A stretch of 64,000 bases of DNA from Carex sylvatica (GCA_964058845.1 CAXKVR010000060.1:310001-374000), one strand, 5' to 3'. Shown: positions 1 through 12,843, counted from the stretch's first letter. Made by a program: numbers and translations. Notes: generated by a model from the sequence alone, not told the origin.

Positions 1-2105
1 GGATTTGCATTAGTTGTTACTCTGTCAAAATGTATAAAAAGCTTGATGTGTCCTTATTTGCTTATTTATTATTTAGAAAAAGACCAATTGCAATTCCACC
101 ATTTGTCTGAAGTTTATTTTTTATATTTTTTCCAATCTTAAATTAATTATCGTTATTCAAACGAGGGGTTTCCTAGCTAGGAAATTGGTTTAGTGTGTGC
201 ATATTTTGAAAATCAGTATGAAATAACTATTGATTTACATTTTGATCAAGTTTTCTTCAATAGAGAAAATATTAAATTCATTTTATATTGCAGGTCATTT
301 GAATTACAGGCAGCAGTAATAATCAGAGAGCATTTTTGTGTTGGAAGGTGGTTGTTAGATAATGAATAATTTTTTGGTTGTGTTGTTCCATCCAATTTGG
401 ATTGATATGAAGTTGAGCCTCAGTTCTTTGAACTGCTTGTTTAGAGGGGGAAAAAAATGTGTTTTGTTAATTATCTGTAGGCCTCATACTACCTTTCGCA
501 ACTTTATGACACCATTTGCAATTCTAAGAGCACTATATCCTGGTATTTCATGACTCACGGAACCTTGTTTGTGTTTAGCTTTGTGTATGATTTTTATTTG
601 AATTTGGACTTGACGATTGTAAGTTTAACTGCATTTCACATGCTATTCGGGTACTTGGTGATAAACATTTGGAACTTTTGGCGATAAAATTCAGTTTGTG
701 TCCTTTTTTATTAAATGGTTCGTCCTGCTACACCCATCATCTTGAAGATGCTATCTTCGAGAGTCGAACCTACATCTCTTTCTAGAGAGACAGAGCTCAT
801 GAAATTGTGCTAAGTTCGCAGTTTGTGTCCTTATAAATAATAATATCTTGTTTACTAATTTTTTTAATTGTTGTTGTTCCTTATTTGGTAATGGTGAGGA
901 CAAATTGTATAAACATTGGAACTTTCTTCCAGGGATGATGAACTTATTGGCCGAAAGGGGAAAAAAAAAAAAAAACCTATTACAAAGAACTTAATATAAC
1001 AATGTAGCTCTTGCAGATATGCCCGCAGAGTATGAGAGTAACAAATTCTGTTTGCCTCCTAACAAGGGTTTAAAATTTGCTTGAAGTATGGTGCCCATAG
1101 TACGCAACAAAACTTTAATAATGTTGTTACCTAATTCTATTTAAGAAACTTTCAGACTCTCACGAGGTGTTGGATGGAATGAAATAAATTGTAATTAACT
1201 TTGAAAGCACGCTGTACAAAATAACCCTCTAGGATATTTTAGAAATTCTACACTCTGTATTACCGTTGGCACTTGCCAGGGTTCCGAATTTGCATGGAAG
1301 AAGTCTATTACTACTTCAATAGAATTTAATTTGACTGAATGCGATTTCCTAAAGTAAATATCTAAGGACGTACCCAGATTAGGTAGTACTCAGTATTCAT
1401 TTCTGGCATTTTCCTTTCATGCATGACTTACCATCATGATTTCAGTTCTTTCATGGTGTTCAAATGGATAATTTATAAACTATATATATTATTTTAATGA
1501 GTGTATGCCAAGTCTATCACTAGAATTTGTGATGTGTTTGGTAGAATTGTGTAGAGAAATAAACTATTTGCTCTCAGAAAACTGACTAATTAAAAATTTA
1601 ACATTTTTATTTTCCTTACACATATTACATTTATATACTTTTTTAATAAAGAGTAAAATAAGGAATTTATAAAATTAAAGCAAATTTTAATAAATAAAAA
1701 ATGCAATAAAAGTTTCCTCGTGTGTTTTCAAAATATGAGGTATTGTATGTAGCAGTTCATTGCGGGTACCATATATAATATCTTCTACACAAGATTTGGG
1801 CCAAGTACAATAAAAGGATAATATGGACGGTTGGTTAATGGTTATAGAAGAAAAAATGTGCAAATTTCTTGTGAGGGGCATGCTCCCCAGGTGCATCAAT
1901 TCCAGTTAATTTTCCATTACGAAATAACGCTTAATTTTGCCTATCTATTTTAATTATCTTCTTGTAATGTGGTATGTCATGTATGGGGTGTTACACGACT
2001 CCTTGCCTGGGCCGTTGCCCTCATGCAAATTTTGCAAAGGACAAAAAGAAACAATTTCTAGTTTCAAACAAAATTTCTTGGCCATCTGATCAAGACTAGT
2101 AGAGC
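1..2105 (+). repeat. NLR-unit downstream flank, copy 1 (no gene)
   Basis: AT-rich DNA without a gene. It is a diverged copy of the sequence that follows the intact NLR gene and of the sequence after 44.19 kb. The first bases match 44194 onward (shared 'tcaaaatg.ataaaaag' and 'gtgtccttatttg'), 360-560 matches 44900-45080, and 600-680 matches 16580-16640 and 45130-45210. Around 2040-2100 it matches 17715-17775. In the intact copy the equivalent of base 1 lies about 100 bp beyond the receptor stop codon, so base 1 probably sits just downstream of another NLR gene outside the window. The ORFs of 60-70 codons here show no domain and are not conserved between copies. Confidence 0.75.
706..818 (-). 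mobile_element. tRNA-derived SINE with 14-bp target duplication
   Basis: A 113-bp insertion flanked by direct repeats CAGTTTGTGTCCTT at 692-705 and 819-832. The paralogous flank at about 45220-45250 reads straight through this point and lacks the insert. On the minus strand it begins with an A-box-like stretch (TTAGCACAATTTCATGAG), has a B-box-like GGTTCGACTCTC about 40 bases later, and ends in a short A-run (T-run at 704-709 on the plus strand). This is the layout of a Pol III-transcribed SINE mobilised by LINE machinery. I cannot assign a family. Confidence 0.75.
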
Positions 2106-2139
2106 AATACATGAAATTAAACAAAATTTTGCAATTTTT

Positions 2140-3400
2140 TAAAGCCAAAATCTGTAACGTCCGATCGATATCAAACGTGCAAAACTTGTTGAAACAAACT
2201 TAAAATCTTCAGTAACACACATAAGAAACTAGGTTCAGAGAACTTTTGTTTGATCTTGCTACGTGCTTCAAATAATATATTATGTACATCACTACATATA
2301 TAAGAAAATATTGAAAATAAGAGGAAATCTAAAGAAAATTAATTTTGTTCGCCTAAAAAATTTTGATTACAAATGAAAGTATTAGTTAAGTATAAACTCA
2401 AATTTGAATTTAAATTTGTACAATATTTATACATAGAGATGAAATACGAAGACACGACTGGCAATGACAGACGACGTGATCATCTCCATGTCAGCATTGT
2501 TATCAACTCTCAAAAGTCAAAGCAAAAATTAGAGGACAGCATCTTGACTTCTTATAATAACATCAAGTGTGTTTTTAAAAAATAATGTAAGAAAGAAAGA
2601 ATAAAAAAAAATTAAAGCCAGGCTGCAAGTGTCATGCACCATCCGACAGCTAGCAGAGAAGAAGCATTTAAGGATTTTCTGTTCCCAGTAAAAATATGCT
2701 TCTATGGACCAGTGCGGATGGCATATGCTCTCTAGAGTCTAGACTCCAGACCAGTTAAATATGGAGTCTGGATCCCCTTTTAATCTGACTGCCCCATTCG
2801 AATCAGACGGTCAGGATTTAAACTTAAAAATTGGGTTACTTTAGGAGATACGAACTCTTATATGCCCCTCTACGGAGAAAAGAAGGAACTAAAGATCCAT
2901 ATATAATTATGGACAAATCGTATTTAAATTTATTTTTAAGCATCCGTGCAGCGGTAATAGAGAATCTGAACTCATCTTACTTGACAGATCAATAATGCTA
3001 TAATTAATGTTGCTTCGCAAAACGTTCCATTAGCTAGTACTTTGACTTGGAATTTTGATTTTTCAAATATGATATATACGTACCAAATATTATCGAGGGC
3101 TAATTTTTATATTCTTTTACCTTTTCTTATTATACTTTTACAGTGGAAAATAATTATTGCTTAATTTTAAAATTAAATGACCCAGCAATCCTAATTCTTA
3201 CAAGATTGTTAAATATTTTAAATAGATAAAATTTAACTATCGTACAAAATTTCAATACATTATTTTTAGCAAGCTAACTAATTATCTAAATTATTATTAC
3301 ATACCATATTATACTTGACATTTTAATCCTTGTATAGCAAGCTTAGCTTCGATATTTTTACGATACGTTGACAAGAAACTTAGGATATTTTCTCAGAAAG
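2140..3400 (+). repeat. NLR-unit flank, copy 1, second part (no gene)
   Basis: AT-rich, non-coding. Bases 2160-2690 match 25755-26232 closely (shared 'gaacttttgtttgatcttgctacg' region), 3010-3150 match 36305-36450, and 3300-3355 match 43735-43790 and 60715-60780. In copy 2 the same stretch is split by the 81-bp satellite array, so this copy approximates the array-free state. Bases 2690-3000 have no visible partner in copy 2. Confidence 0.7.
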
Positions 3401-6087
3401 ATCTTTTGGGCATTTTGGGCAAAATTGTCCGAATAAAGAATCTGGCCTTTTGTAAAGTAGTTTACAAGAAATAATAGAAAAAATATATGAAAACAATAAA
3501 TTGAAAACTCTTTTGCCTAGGCATACACGTTATTTCAAAGTCAGCGCTTTCTATTAATTAGACCCAACTCACCTTCTCACATTTCCTCTTCATATATCCT
3601 TCCTTGTCTTTCATTTCTGTTCAATACAACTGTGTCATACCAAATCCCCAGTTTTGGAGTTTTCTCATCTACACCCTCTGTTTTTTGTTGCTCTCTTATA
3701 CACTGAGCCATATATAAGAAAAGGAACAACGGATACACAACAAAGCGTGCAATGGGTTAGCTGCAAGTAAGCATACTCCTTATTTCCCTACATATTGATT
3801 GGTAATTGTCCCCCCCATCCCGACTTTATTTTTAAATAACCAATCCACTAAATTTTTTGATTTAATTTTGTAGTTATTGTTTGTATTTTGGATTTAATTT
3901 TAGCTACTTTACTCCAAAAATATGTATATATATTATTTGAAATAAACTTTTACTTCAATTTATGCATGAGATAAACTAATAATCATATATATGTTTCAAC
4001 TTGCCCTACAAGTTTTATAACATTTGAAATTTATGGCTTGCTTGAGATTGAGTCAGTTGGTTCAAACTTTACCCGTTTGCAATTGAAGTCCTATAGGTAA
4101 ATTTATTTAATTATAATTGAGAATTCAAGTAGCATTTATTCGCAATCAGAAGCCAATTTACAATGCATATCCGGTTTTAGTCAAGATTAGCTGATTATTT
4201 GCTTAAATTCTTTCAGGGTATTTCAAGAAAACTTAAATGCAAAATATTCATGTTGCCAAGTTGATCTAGTCGGCATGCAGAATCGGACAAGAACCGGACA
4301 ATAACTTGTTTAATTTGACTCTCCAGCTCAGGTATATATGTGTGCACTCACTTTTCAATTTTGAACTTTTCGAATTATATATAATAATAGCTCATTAAAT
4401 ATTACAGATAACTAGTTAATTATTAAATTGGATAGGAAAATGTTGAATGAAGCAACAAACTAACTCGTTAATAATATATATAATAACATCAAATTTATAG
4501 GTCATACATATTTCTTAATTAAAAATATATTTGTATATATGATAGAAAAAATGTCATATATGTTTAAAAAATTTATTTCTAGATTTCATAATTGAAATTT
4601 ATTTCGCCAATGGAAAAGAAGTGGCTGCCTCATCTAGAGGGCACTACTTCTTTAGTTCGGTCAAGTAGAGAAGAGAAGGGAGAGAGAGAGTTAGTAGCAA
4701 GGTTCAAAATAGTGATTATAGCGCTATAGTTTTTAAGGTCCAAAAAAGTTATAGCGCAACCATAGCTAGCTATTTAAAATCATTATAAAAGAAATAGCGT
4801 TATAGTTTTTGAGATTCAAAAAAAGCTATAATGCAGTTATTGTGTAACTATAGCTAGCTATTTAGAATCCGGATTAGTACTAAATTCATATTTGAAACTT
4901 TCAAAATGACTTGGATAAAGAGAGAGAAAGCTCTACTTGAGCTTATAGAGGCATGAGATCCAATCAATGTGTAATTACCATCATATCGTTTAATCAACAA
5001 ATGAGATGTCATATTGAAAATACACTATGATAACTTTACATGAGCATGGTCTAGCAGACCATTAGTCTATCCAAAAAGAAAAAATCAATTAGACTCGATA
5101 TTGACTAATTCAATTAATTACTTACCTCGCAAAGTCATTCTCTCTAAAAATGTTGACCAAGTCAACATTCCTCTCATTTTTTTTTTAAGTTAGTGACTTT
5201 TGAGTGTCAATAACTAACTATTTTATTGATAAGAAAAAGAACTTATAATGAGTCAATTGACTCTCCAATACAAAATATAATATTTTATTATCACAAAAGT
5301 CACAAAATTACTGAAAATAACTCTACTCTTCTAATCTCACTTATATATACTCATAATTACACAATTACCTTAAACCCCATCGCTCTCTATAATCGGATCC
5401 GCTCTTTCGACCGCTGTCACGCTTTGACGTCCATATCTACATACTCACCCGTGCTCTGGTCAAGAGGGTGTAGAGATTCAATGTTCCGATCGACTCCGGT
5501 CCCTCCCCTCTCTCTCATTCTTCTCACCGCTAAAAAAAGTAGAGCCGAGAGAGAAGGGAGGAGTTATATCAGAGGTGAGATCTAGAAGAGTGCGAAGAAT
5601 GAACTAGAGGAAAAAAAAAGAGTGGGAAGGAAAAACAACAACGGCGACCGCTAGGATTTTGTAATCATCCAAATATCTCCTGTTGTTGGTTGTTGCTCTT
5701 TTCTTTCGATCTTTGGGAATCGCAAATGGTTCAACATTCCTCTCATCTATTTGATCAAACCCGAGTTTATCACGTTTTACCATGGTCAAAATTAACTTCC
5801 TTGAAATAGGCATAACTTTGAATTTACATGTCCAAATCACACGTTCCACATATTGATGCGCTCATCTACTAGTACTCTATCATTTGACTTGCATAATTCA
5901 TCTGATGCATTGCTGTGATATACGGAATGGGATTTCATGAGTGCGTGTCGGAATCGACAAAGTAATTTATGGAACCCATATATACTCTGTTGGTATGTAT
6001 TGGAAATTTAATGAAAAAAATGTTTGGTTGCATCGTAAAAATAGTTGTGAGAAATTCTGATTTTTTTTTAAAATGTATATATATATA
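3401..6087. other. Intergenic, no gene recognised
   Basis: AT-rich sequence with no supported gene. A TATA-like 'catatataagaaaagg' lies at about 3709, after a pyrimidine-rich stretch, but no coding exon follows. A diverged duplicated motif built on 'agctatag'/'gcgctatag' occurs at 4709-4768 and again at 4795-4867. A less AT-rich patch at 5390-5600 contains a 119-codon ORF of low-complexity composition without a recognisable domain. Confidence 0.5.
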
Positions 6088-6340
6088 TAGGGACTGTCTA
6101 ATTTATTGTCGGCAGCACTTCGGCGAGGTGCTTATGAGGTCATATTAGAGTATTTGATGTTCAAACAACAAATCCAAACCGTTAGATGTTCAATCTATAT
6201 TAAAATTTGGTCTCCAAGCAGATTTTAATATAGATTGAACATTTAACGGTTTGAATTTGTTGTTTGAACATTAAATACTCTAATATGACCCCGTAAGCAC
6301 CTCGCCGAAGTGCTGCCGGCAGCAAATTAGATAGTCCCTA
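6088..6340. mobile_element. Foldback MITE (253 bp)
   Basis: Near-perfect inverted repeat across its whole length. The left end TAGGGACTGTCTAATTT pairs with the right end AAATTAGATAGTCCCTA, and the arms ('cggcgaggtgctta' / 'taagcacctcgccg') remain complementary to a short centre near 6210. It lies between TA-rich stretches, so a TA target duplication is possible but cannot be told apart from the flank. No coding capacity. The transcript would fold into a hairpin of more than 110 bp. Confidence 0.85.
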
Positions 6341-7179
6341 TATAAAAATAAAATATTTTCAATTATATATTAAAATTTATTATTTATATTGGTATTAAAT
6401 TTACTAGAATAAAAATAGAATATTTTCAATTATGTTAAAATGATTCAAATAACAAAAAATCGAATTGTAAAAAAAATGATGGAACATACAAAGTGAAACA
6501 TTAATTAGTAATTACGTATAAAGTATATATTATGTTTAATTTTTAATGTCTTTCACATAAAAGTATGTGAAAGAAACATTCATATTTGACAAAAATAGAA
6601 GATTAAGCAAACTTGAAAACAATGGACGTAAGATAGAGATTAGAGTTGCAGTCCGTGGGACAGTTTTTTTAATGTGACATTCAAATTAAAGATAACACTT
6701 TGTAATTTTTGTTACAACAACAGTACATTATTATTTGAGCAGACTAGATGTCTACATCAATGAAATAAGCAGATATGATTACTGTATATGTCATTTGATT
6801 AATTTCTGTTTTTCTTTTTAGCAATGAACTAGTATTAGTTTGGCATCTTTCTGCTTGGTTCCGGGTACATATTTATAACGGACTCAGTCCCCTTCAACTT
6901 TGGCACCAGACCGCTTATACCACTGACTCGTCCTCTAACATTGGGATAGTATCAGTCCCCTAACATTGGGATAGTATAACTTACTCGGACATTATTTTAC
7001 AGACTAATTACAGCAAGCTAGCCCATCAAGTGCCTACAGTCCTAGCTAATTCCTAAATTGTCAATTTAGCAGCAAGGCCAAACTTACAATGAGAGCTAGG
7101 TAGTCAACGATCTATTTGACTCCGTATTAATGCATCTAAAAATTATATCACCTATACATAATTCCTCTTTTGAGGAAAA
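6341..7179. other. Intergenic, no gene recognised
   Basis: AT-rich. Contains a short duplicated phrase 'taacattgggatagtat' at about 6938 and 6962. No coding stretch, RNA gene or transposon terminus was recognised. Confidence 0.5.
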
Positions 7180-9045
7180 CCGAGGTCCAGCCTCAATTTT
7201 ATTAACAAATGAATAGTTACATAAGTCATGTTACTGATCATTCATTACCTACTGAATGACAAAAGAAATAATAAAAGGAGAGCTTAAGCTTAGCACACCC
7301 TAGTACGAAAACAATTAAAGTAAGAAACTAGATAATCGAAGAAACAAAAAGAAATGTTGTAAAGAGAGCGCAGCATAGCTGCCCTTTGTGTTTCCACCAG
7401 TTTGTCTCAGCCCGCTGCTGAGTAATATTGCCACTGATCTCTTATCTGTGCCATGAGCTCGTCTAGGCCTTGTTCTGAATCTCTGAAATTCTCGTGCACC
7501 TTTCCCTCCATACTACGAAGTTTTCTAGTAGGAACAACGACCTTTCTCTCTTTGTGAATTTGGAATTTATTAGTGGATGATCTCCCTGGTGGTAATCCGG
7601 TACCCTTATCCGGTATTCCTCTTTCAATTGCGTGTATAGTGTATACCTGTTTTGATATGAGACATTGAGAAAAAAAGTGTTTTACCATTTCATTGGCCGA
7701 CTTGTACATTATACATCTATTCACCAGTGTCATCCCCTTTCGCTTGAGATTATCAATAGTTAGGATTCTGTTGCGCATCATGATCCACGCGAAGACTTTG
7801 AACGGCGGTGGGGCCTTTATTTTCCATAATCTGTGTAAGTTGTTTGAGATGTGCCGTTTTGACCGTGAATATTCCAGATTCTGTCCACTTCCACTTTGCT
7901 CCGTCCACATCTGTTGTGAGTGTTATCATATTCATGTCTGTTGCCAGTTGCGCCAGTTCTTCTTCGTCCTTTGTTGAGATTGGTTATCTGAGTGTGAGTT
8001 GTGTTTTATCATCAGTGATGATTTGTTGAAGTGATTTAGTGTCGTCATGTACAAATGAGTGCAGTACAGCATATCTGATCTGATTATGCCAAGACCCCAG
8101 TCGTGATGCCAAAAACTGATGGTTCTTCCATTTCCAACTGTTCTTGATATCGAGATGTCCCAGAACTGCCTTGCTTCTGCAGTTATCCTTGCTATCGTGA
8201 TCGGCATTAAGTCATGAGATAGCTCCATATGGCACAGTAAAGGTTTAATCAGGTTGGTTTCCGGCCTGACCCACTTCCAACACCAATTAAGTAACAACGC
8301 GTTGTTAAAAATTCTCAAATCCATTACTCCTAAACCTCCGAGTGATTTCAGTGTGCAGACTATGTCCCAAACGACAAGGATCATTTTTTTCTGCCCCCCA
8401 CTCCGTGCCAAAGAAAGTTACGTCTGATTTTGTCAATCTCCTGGATGACCCATATCAGGATTTTAAAGCACGACATATAGTACACCGGTAGCGAACTAGC
8501 GATGATAGGATCCCATTCATTAACACCAGTCTTCTAGCTATGGTCAATTGTTTAGCCACCCATCCCGCTAGACGATTGCTGAATCTCTGAATGAGAGGGA
8601 GATATGCATTCTAATTCACCTTATTTTAGGATAGCGGCAGACCTAGGTAGGTCATTGGCAGTTTTCCGAGTTTACACACCAAATATGCTGCCAAATCTCG
8701 TTCCATGTTCTTGCTCTGATCTCTCAACACTGTTAACTCAGATTTATTCAAGTTGATTGCCAAACCCAAGATTTGTTCGAATACCATGAATGCGATTTTT
8801 ATGATTTGTACTGATCTGAGTTCCGGTTTGAGGAAGAGTAGTGCATCATCTGCATACAATAGACACGGTTTCATGTCAATGTAGGGCAAGCTCCATGCCC
8901 CGGACTGCACCAGTTTCGCGATCCATCTGTTGAGGAAATCCATCGCCATGATGAAAAGGAGTGGTGATATTGGATCTCCTTGACGCACCCCTCTTTTCAA
9001 AATAATTTTCTTTCCCACCTTCCCACCAAGCCATGTATAAATTAT
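7180..9045 (-). mobile_element. 5'-truncated LINE (non-LTR retrotransposon) relic
   Basis: Reading the minus strand from 9045 downward: reverse transcriptase fragment with 'GVRQGDPISPLLF' and the catalytic motif 'YADD' (8626-9018). Next comes the LINE linker 'EIDKIRRNFLWHG' and 'SLGGLGVMDLRIFNNALL' (about 8480-8290). Last is a reverse-transcriptase zinc-binding domain, 'LWKIKAPPPFKVFAWIMMRNRILT', at about 7840-7740. The endonuclease and the N-terminal half of the RT are missing, and several stops and frameshifts interrupt the reading frame, so it is dead. The 3' end is near 7180, where the minus strand reads '...aataaaattgaggc'. I found no convincing target duplication. The RT start resembles that of the forward LINE at 20150. 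Confidence 0.85.
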
Positions 9046-9159
9046 TTTATTTGTTGAATTTACTTTTAATTCTTGTGCGATTCAAATCTGAACTCCACGA
9101 AGGATTTGTCATACAATTAATTAAGCTACTTCAAAACTATAATTATATCATATAAAATT

Positions 9160-10443
9160 GGGAAAATTTTCAGTGTACCATAGAAATTTTTGAAATAGCC
9201 AATATCTCCATCAAAACTTCATAATATCCAATATCCCCATGAAAATTTAACATTCTTATTTCTATCCCCATTTGATTATTTAACTTTTTATTCAATAATT
9301 TTAAAAATTAAAATGACAAATATTCCCTTGAATTTAAAATCATGTATCTCTCTCCTCCCTTGTGCCTTACTCAAATCCCACTCTTCCCCTCTGTAGCGTA
9401 CTCGTATCCAATCGAACTGAAATATTTGCAAATTACATATGAATTGAACACATAAATTGAGATAATTGGATAAATGAAGGGTTGAGCTCCTTGCTCAATG
9501 TGTAATTAACAGAGTCGATGCTACCTACTTGCTCACACCTTATAAATGTTATGTTTAATTTTTTCATATAACCCTTCATAAATTTCAAATGTCACTTCAT
9601 CCCAGTATTAGGCTCAGATCTACTGCAACTATATATAAATTTGTATCAAACTTGGCTCATATGAGTAGCGAACAAATACAAGAAAACTATAAACCATATA
9701 TGGCCTCAAAGCATTGTATTATATATCCTTATTTTCTTAGTCGTTGGAGACGATCACCGGAATCGCTTCTCGGAGAGGCTTGAGGCCCTTCTCCGAGTGG
9801 CGGAGGACGAGGTCAAAGGGAGGGTGTGATGATCCAATTGCAATTTCAATAATTTGGGAATAGGCACTGGAAGATGGGGTCGTCCAGTAAGAAATGAAGA
9901 TACAGGTGGTCCGAACAACTGGAGATTAAGAAAGCTACTTGGTTACAAATTCTAAGATATATCAGCCTTTGGCATCCATGTATCTTAGGTGTTGCTCTTA
10001 ATTCATATAAGAAACCTAAATAATAATTCTTTGTAATTATTTCTGAACAATATCACCTCTGCATGAAAGACCAGTGTTTGTAATCTGCAACTTTCATTTA
10101 TCCTTTACCCTTTACCAGTATTAATCCAATCCGCAACTTACATTTTTCCAATTATCTCAATTTCTGTGTTCAATTTGTAATTTGAAACAAAAAAAATCCT
10201 ACTCAATTGGAGGCTAGTGCGCTGGTGCGCTGCAGACGGTAAGGGTGGAGGAGAGAGATGGGATTTAAAATTCAAGGGCATATTAGTCGGTTGGATTTTT
10301 AAAATAATAAAATAGAAAGTTAAATAATCAGATGGGATAGAAATAAGAATGTTAAATTTTCATGGGAATATTGGATATTATGAAGTTTTGATGGGGATAT
10401 TGGCTATTTCAAAAGTTTGGATGGACACACTTGAAATTTTCCC
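9160..10443. mobile_element. Non-autonomous MULE-like foldback element
   Basis: Long inverted arms, 9160-9480 and about 10110-10443, begin GGGAAAATTT and end AAATTTTCCC. They flank about 630 bp of unique DNA. The flanks are TATAAAATT (9151-9159) and TATAAAATA (10444-10452), a 9-bp duplication with one mismatch, typical of Mutator-like insertions. There is no transposase. The interior has a short GC-richer patch (about 9740-9830) that reads as a charged peptide with 'ERLEALLRVAEDEVKGR' in one frame. This could be a captured exon fragment, as in Pack-MULEs, but it is too short to identify. Confidence 0.75.
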
Positions 10444-10452
10444 TATAAAATA

Positions 10453-11022
10453 ATTATATTCACTTGTATTATGTATATATTATTTTATTCAAAAGTTTTT
10501 TTACTAGAATGTCTTATATATATATGATTCGAACACGATCCAAAATTGGCTACCATAATGAATACGAATGCACACTTGGATCCTCAAATTCTTATCTAAT
10601 ATCATTCGTAAGTGAATCTTAAATGTTTAATGAAATCACATGCATATGGATTACACGAGAATTTGATCCGAATCCTAATCCTAACTAATCTGATTCATTA
10701 GCAGTCCTAGTGAGAGCACCCATATAACAAAAAACAATTTATTATAACGAAATACTAGAACACAATTAATACATGCTGGACACTAAGAAAGTGCTTAAAA
10801 TTACTTGGTAACCGCTACTAAGGCTTTAAAAAAAAAAGTGCTTAAATTACATAAGATATTTCGAATTACATTTTTGGCCAGAATTTTTTTAGTTAGCACC
10901 TAAAAAAATCATAATTAAACAATCACCATATTTCAAAACATACCACCCACACGCACTCAGTCTGGGTACCAAATTGGACTAGTGCGCATACTGGGGAGGC
11001 ACACCACTTGGTCCGCGTACTG
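10453..11022. other. Intergenic, no gene recognised
   Basis: AT-rich DNA between the MULE-like element and the next foldback. No coding or structured element was recognised. Confidence 0.5.
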
Positions 11023-11347
11023 GGGAGGCTCACCATGTGGTGCGTGAACTGGAGAGAGCTAGCAAAGAAATAGCAACTTAGTGAGTTATATTTTTTTTAG
11101 TAGAATTTATTAGTTATATTGTAGTAGAATTTATTTGTTGTAATTTTATATGGGCTATTTTTTAGTTAAAATTAGCTAATTATTAATTTTTCTATCTGTT
11201 AACAAATGTTCAGCATCCAAAATAAAATTCATAATTCTAAACAAAAATTAGAACTCCAAAATTACAAAACAAAAACAGAACAGAAACAAAAAGAAAAAAA
11301 GAAATGGTGCTCCTCCCTAGTCCACGCACCACATGGTGTGCCTCACC
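11023..11347. repeat. Short-armed inverted repeat
   Basis: Arms of about 30 bp ('ggggaggctcaccatgtggt' side at 11023-11052, complementary side at 11318-11347) enclose about 265 bp of AT-rich DNA. A second diverged copy of the left arm lies just upstream at about 10993-11015. It could be a decayed MITE. No target duplication was recognised. Confidence 0.5.
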
Positions 11348-11904
11348 ATATTGTACATACATATTTTCAAAAATACAAATATGATTTTTTGATTCGTTTT
11401 TTTCTTTTATGTTCATACAGCGATTTATATTTATATATATAACCTAGATCAAGAATATCACCAACCCTTTGTAATAAAAAGGGAGGACTTATGTTGATAT
11501 ATAAATATAATCTAGCGTACATCGTCGACCAAGTTGATGAACGTACGTTCCAAGTCCGCTTCTTTTTTTATTGCAGGACTGATTTGACAGTCACGTGCTA
11601 TCTATCTCATGAACTCTTTTACCGCGATATCCAACCTTTGGTGGGGGATCTGGTACGATTGTTTAATTATGATTTATTAGGATGATAACTAAAAAAAATT
11701 CCGCACTTTTGGTAGTAACATATATATAAGATACTCGTATACAGAAGTTTGTGATGAACTTCAATGCAAGTTATCTGATCTATTAGTATGCATCTGCAAA
11801 TTTGATAGTTCTCATCCTTGTAATACTTGAATTTCTATTTTTCAAACAAGACAAAACAAAAGCCCTTAATTTAACTTCATTAGCGACTTGGTAAGTGAAA
11901 TTTG
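11348..11904. other. Intergenic, no gene recognised
   Basis: AT-rich. A CACGTG hexamer occurs at about 11592. The two ORFs of 64-78 codons that reach into this stretch have no recognisable domain. Confidence 0.4.
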
Positions 11905-12258
11905 GGAGAGTTCAAGGTTGCTTTATTGTAGCAAGGAAGGGAATCACAGGCAAGATTGGGTAGTCAATTTTATGGCTGTCTTATGGTCGTTATGGAGGCA
12001 ATGAAATGAGTCAATTTTTCGAAGCTCGAAGGTACCACCATGGTTAGTCGCAAGTAGAGCGGATGAAGATACAAAGCTGTGGTTAAGGTTTTGTTCTAAG
12101 AGAAAATTGCAAGGCTCTGGAACTACAGTGGGTAGGGGTATTGCTCATGACAATGCAACCATGGCAATAACATAATTGATGTAATAATAATTTAGACTTT
12201 GTGGTTGTAAACAAGTTTATTAACAAATCCTTGGTAGTCTCTACCAAGTTTTCAAAAA
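11905..12258 (+). mobile_element. LINE 3'-end fragment
   Basis: The forward strand encodes a decayed C-terminal LINE segment with the tryptophan-rich phrase 'FMAVLWSLWRQ' followed, after a stop, by 'NESIF'. This is the W..W..RN..IF signature seen downstream of the RT zinc-binding domain in plant LINEs. A 3' tail ends in an A-run at about 12252-12259. It is severely 5'-truncated and not functional. It lies about 590 bp upstream of the receptor start codon. Confidence 0.55.
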
Positions 12259-12843
12259 AAAGTTTATTTCAAAGTAATAGCAAAAAACAAAGCCCGTTAT
12301 GACAATAATGTTATAAATTAACTAATCCCAAAAAAAAACTGTCATCTTAATCAGTAGACTCAGGGAGGGTGTCTCAACAAACAATTTAACCAAAAATATA
12401 TTTTGATGATACATTAGCCGATATTTTAGTTTATTTAAATTTATTTTTTTCATTAATTATGTGAGTAAAGACTTTCAAGTTAATGATTCTATTCGACTAC
12501 CTTTTTTCTCTGAATGCGATGCACTTCTGTATGTTAAGCTATGTACAAGATTGTTAATAAATCTTTGTCCAAAAAATTTGAGCAGATTTTTAATTAAAGC
12601 ATCCATGTACGCCAACTAGTGTGTTGTTGTGTCTATGCATGGCTTAATTATATGCATAGAAGTGTAATTCAAACCCTCATAAACCTGACATGCTAGACTA
12701 CTCGGTCATGAGTGAATTTTGTCAACAGAAGTTTTACTGCATGGCCTTACCATTGTTTCTACTTTCAACAGCTCAACAAATTGTGCATCATATATGAAGT
12801 AGTAGTTAAAGCCAGTTACGATAACGTGCAAAGATTGAGAACC
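12259..12843 (+). promoter_or_regulatory. Upstream region of the NLR gene
   Basis: About 585 bp of AT-rich DNA between a LINE fragment and the receptor ATG. It should contain the 5' UTR and core promoter. A TATA-like 'aattatatgcat' sits at about 12647, roughly 195 bp before the ATG. The reading frame stays open upstream to 12712, but no in-frame ATG is found there. I see no clear transcription start or cis-element cluster. Confidence 0.35.

Noticed and set aside
5226..5585. 119-codon ORF
   Set aside because: Low-complexity composition, no domain, no counterpart in the other flank copies and no splice or promoter context.
7693..8029. Plus-strand ORFs of 73-94 codons
   Set aside because: Antisense shadows of the minus-strand LINE zinc-binding region.
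12712..12843. 44-codon N-terminal extension of the NLR frame
   Set aside because: It begins at a GTG, has no ATG and no resemblance to CNL N-termini; MAEAA at 12844 is the family-typical start.
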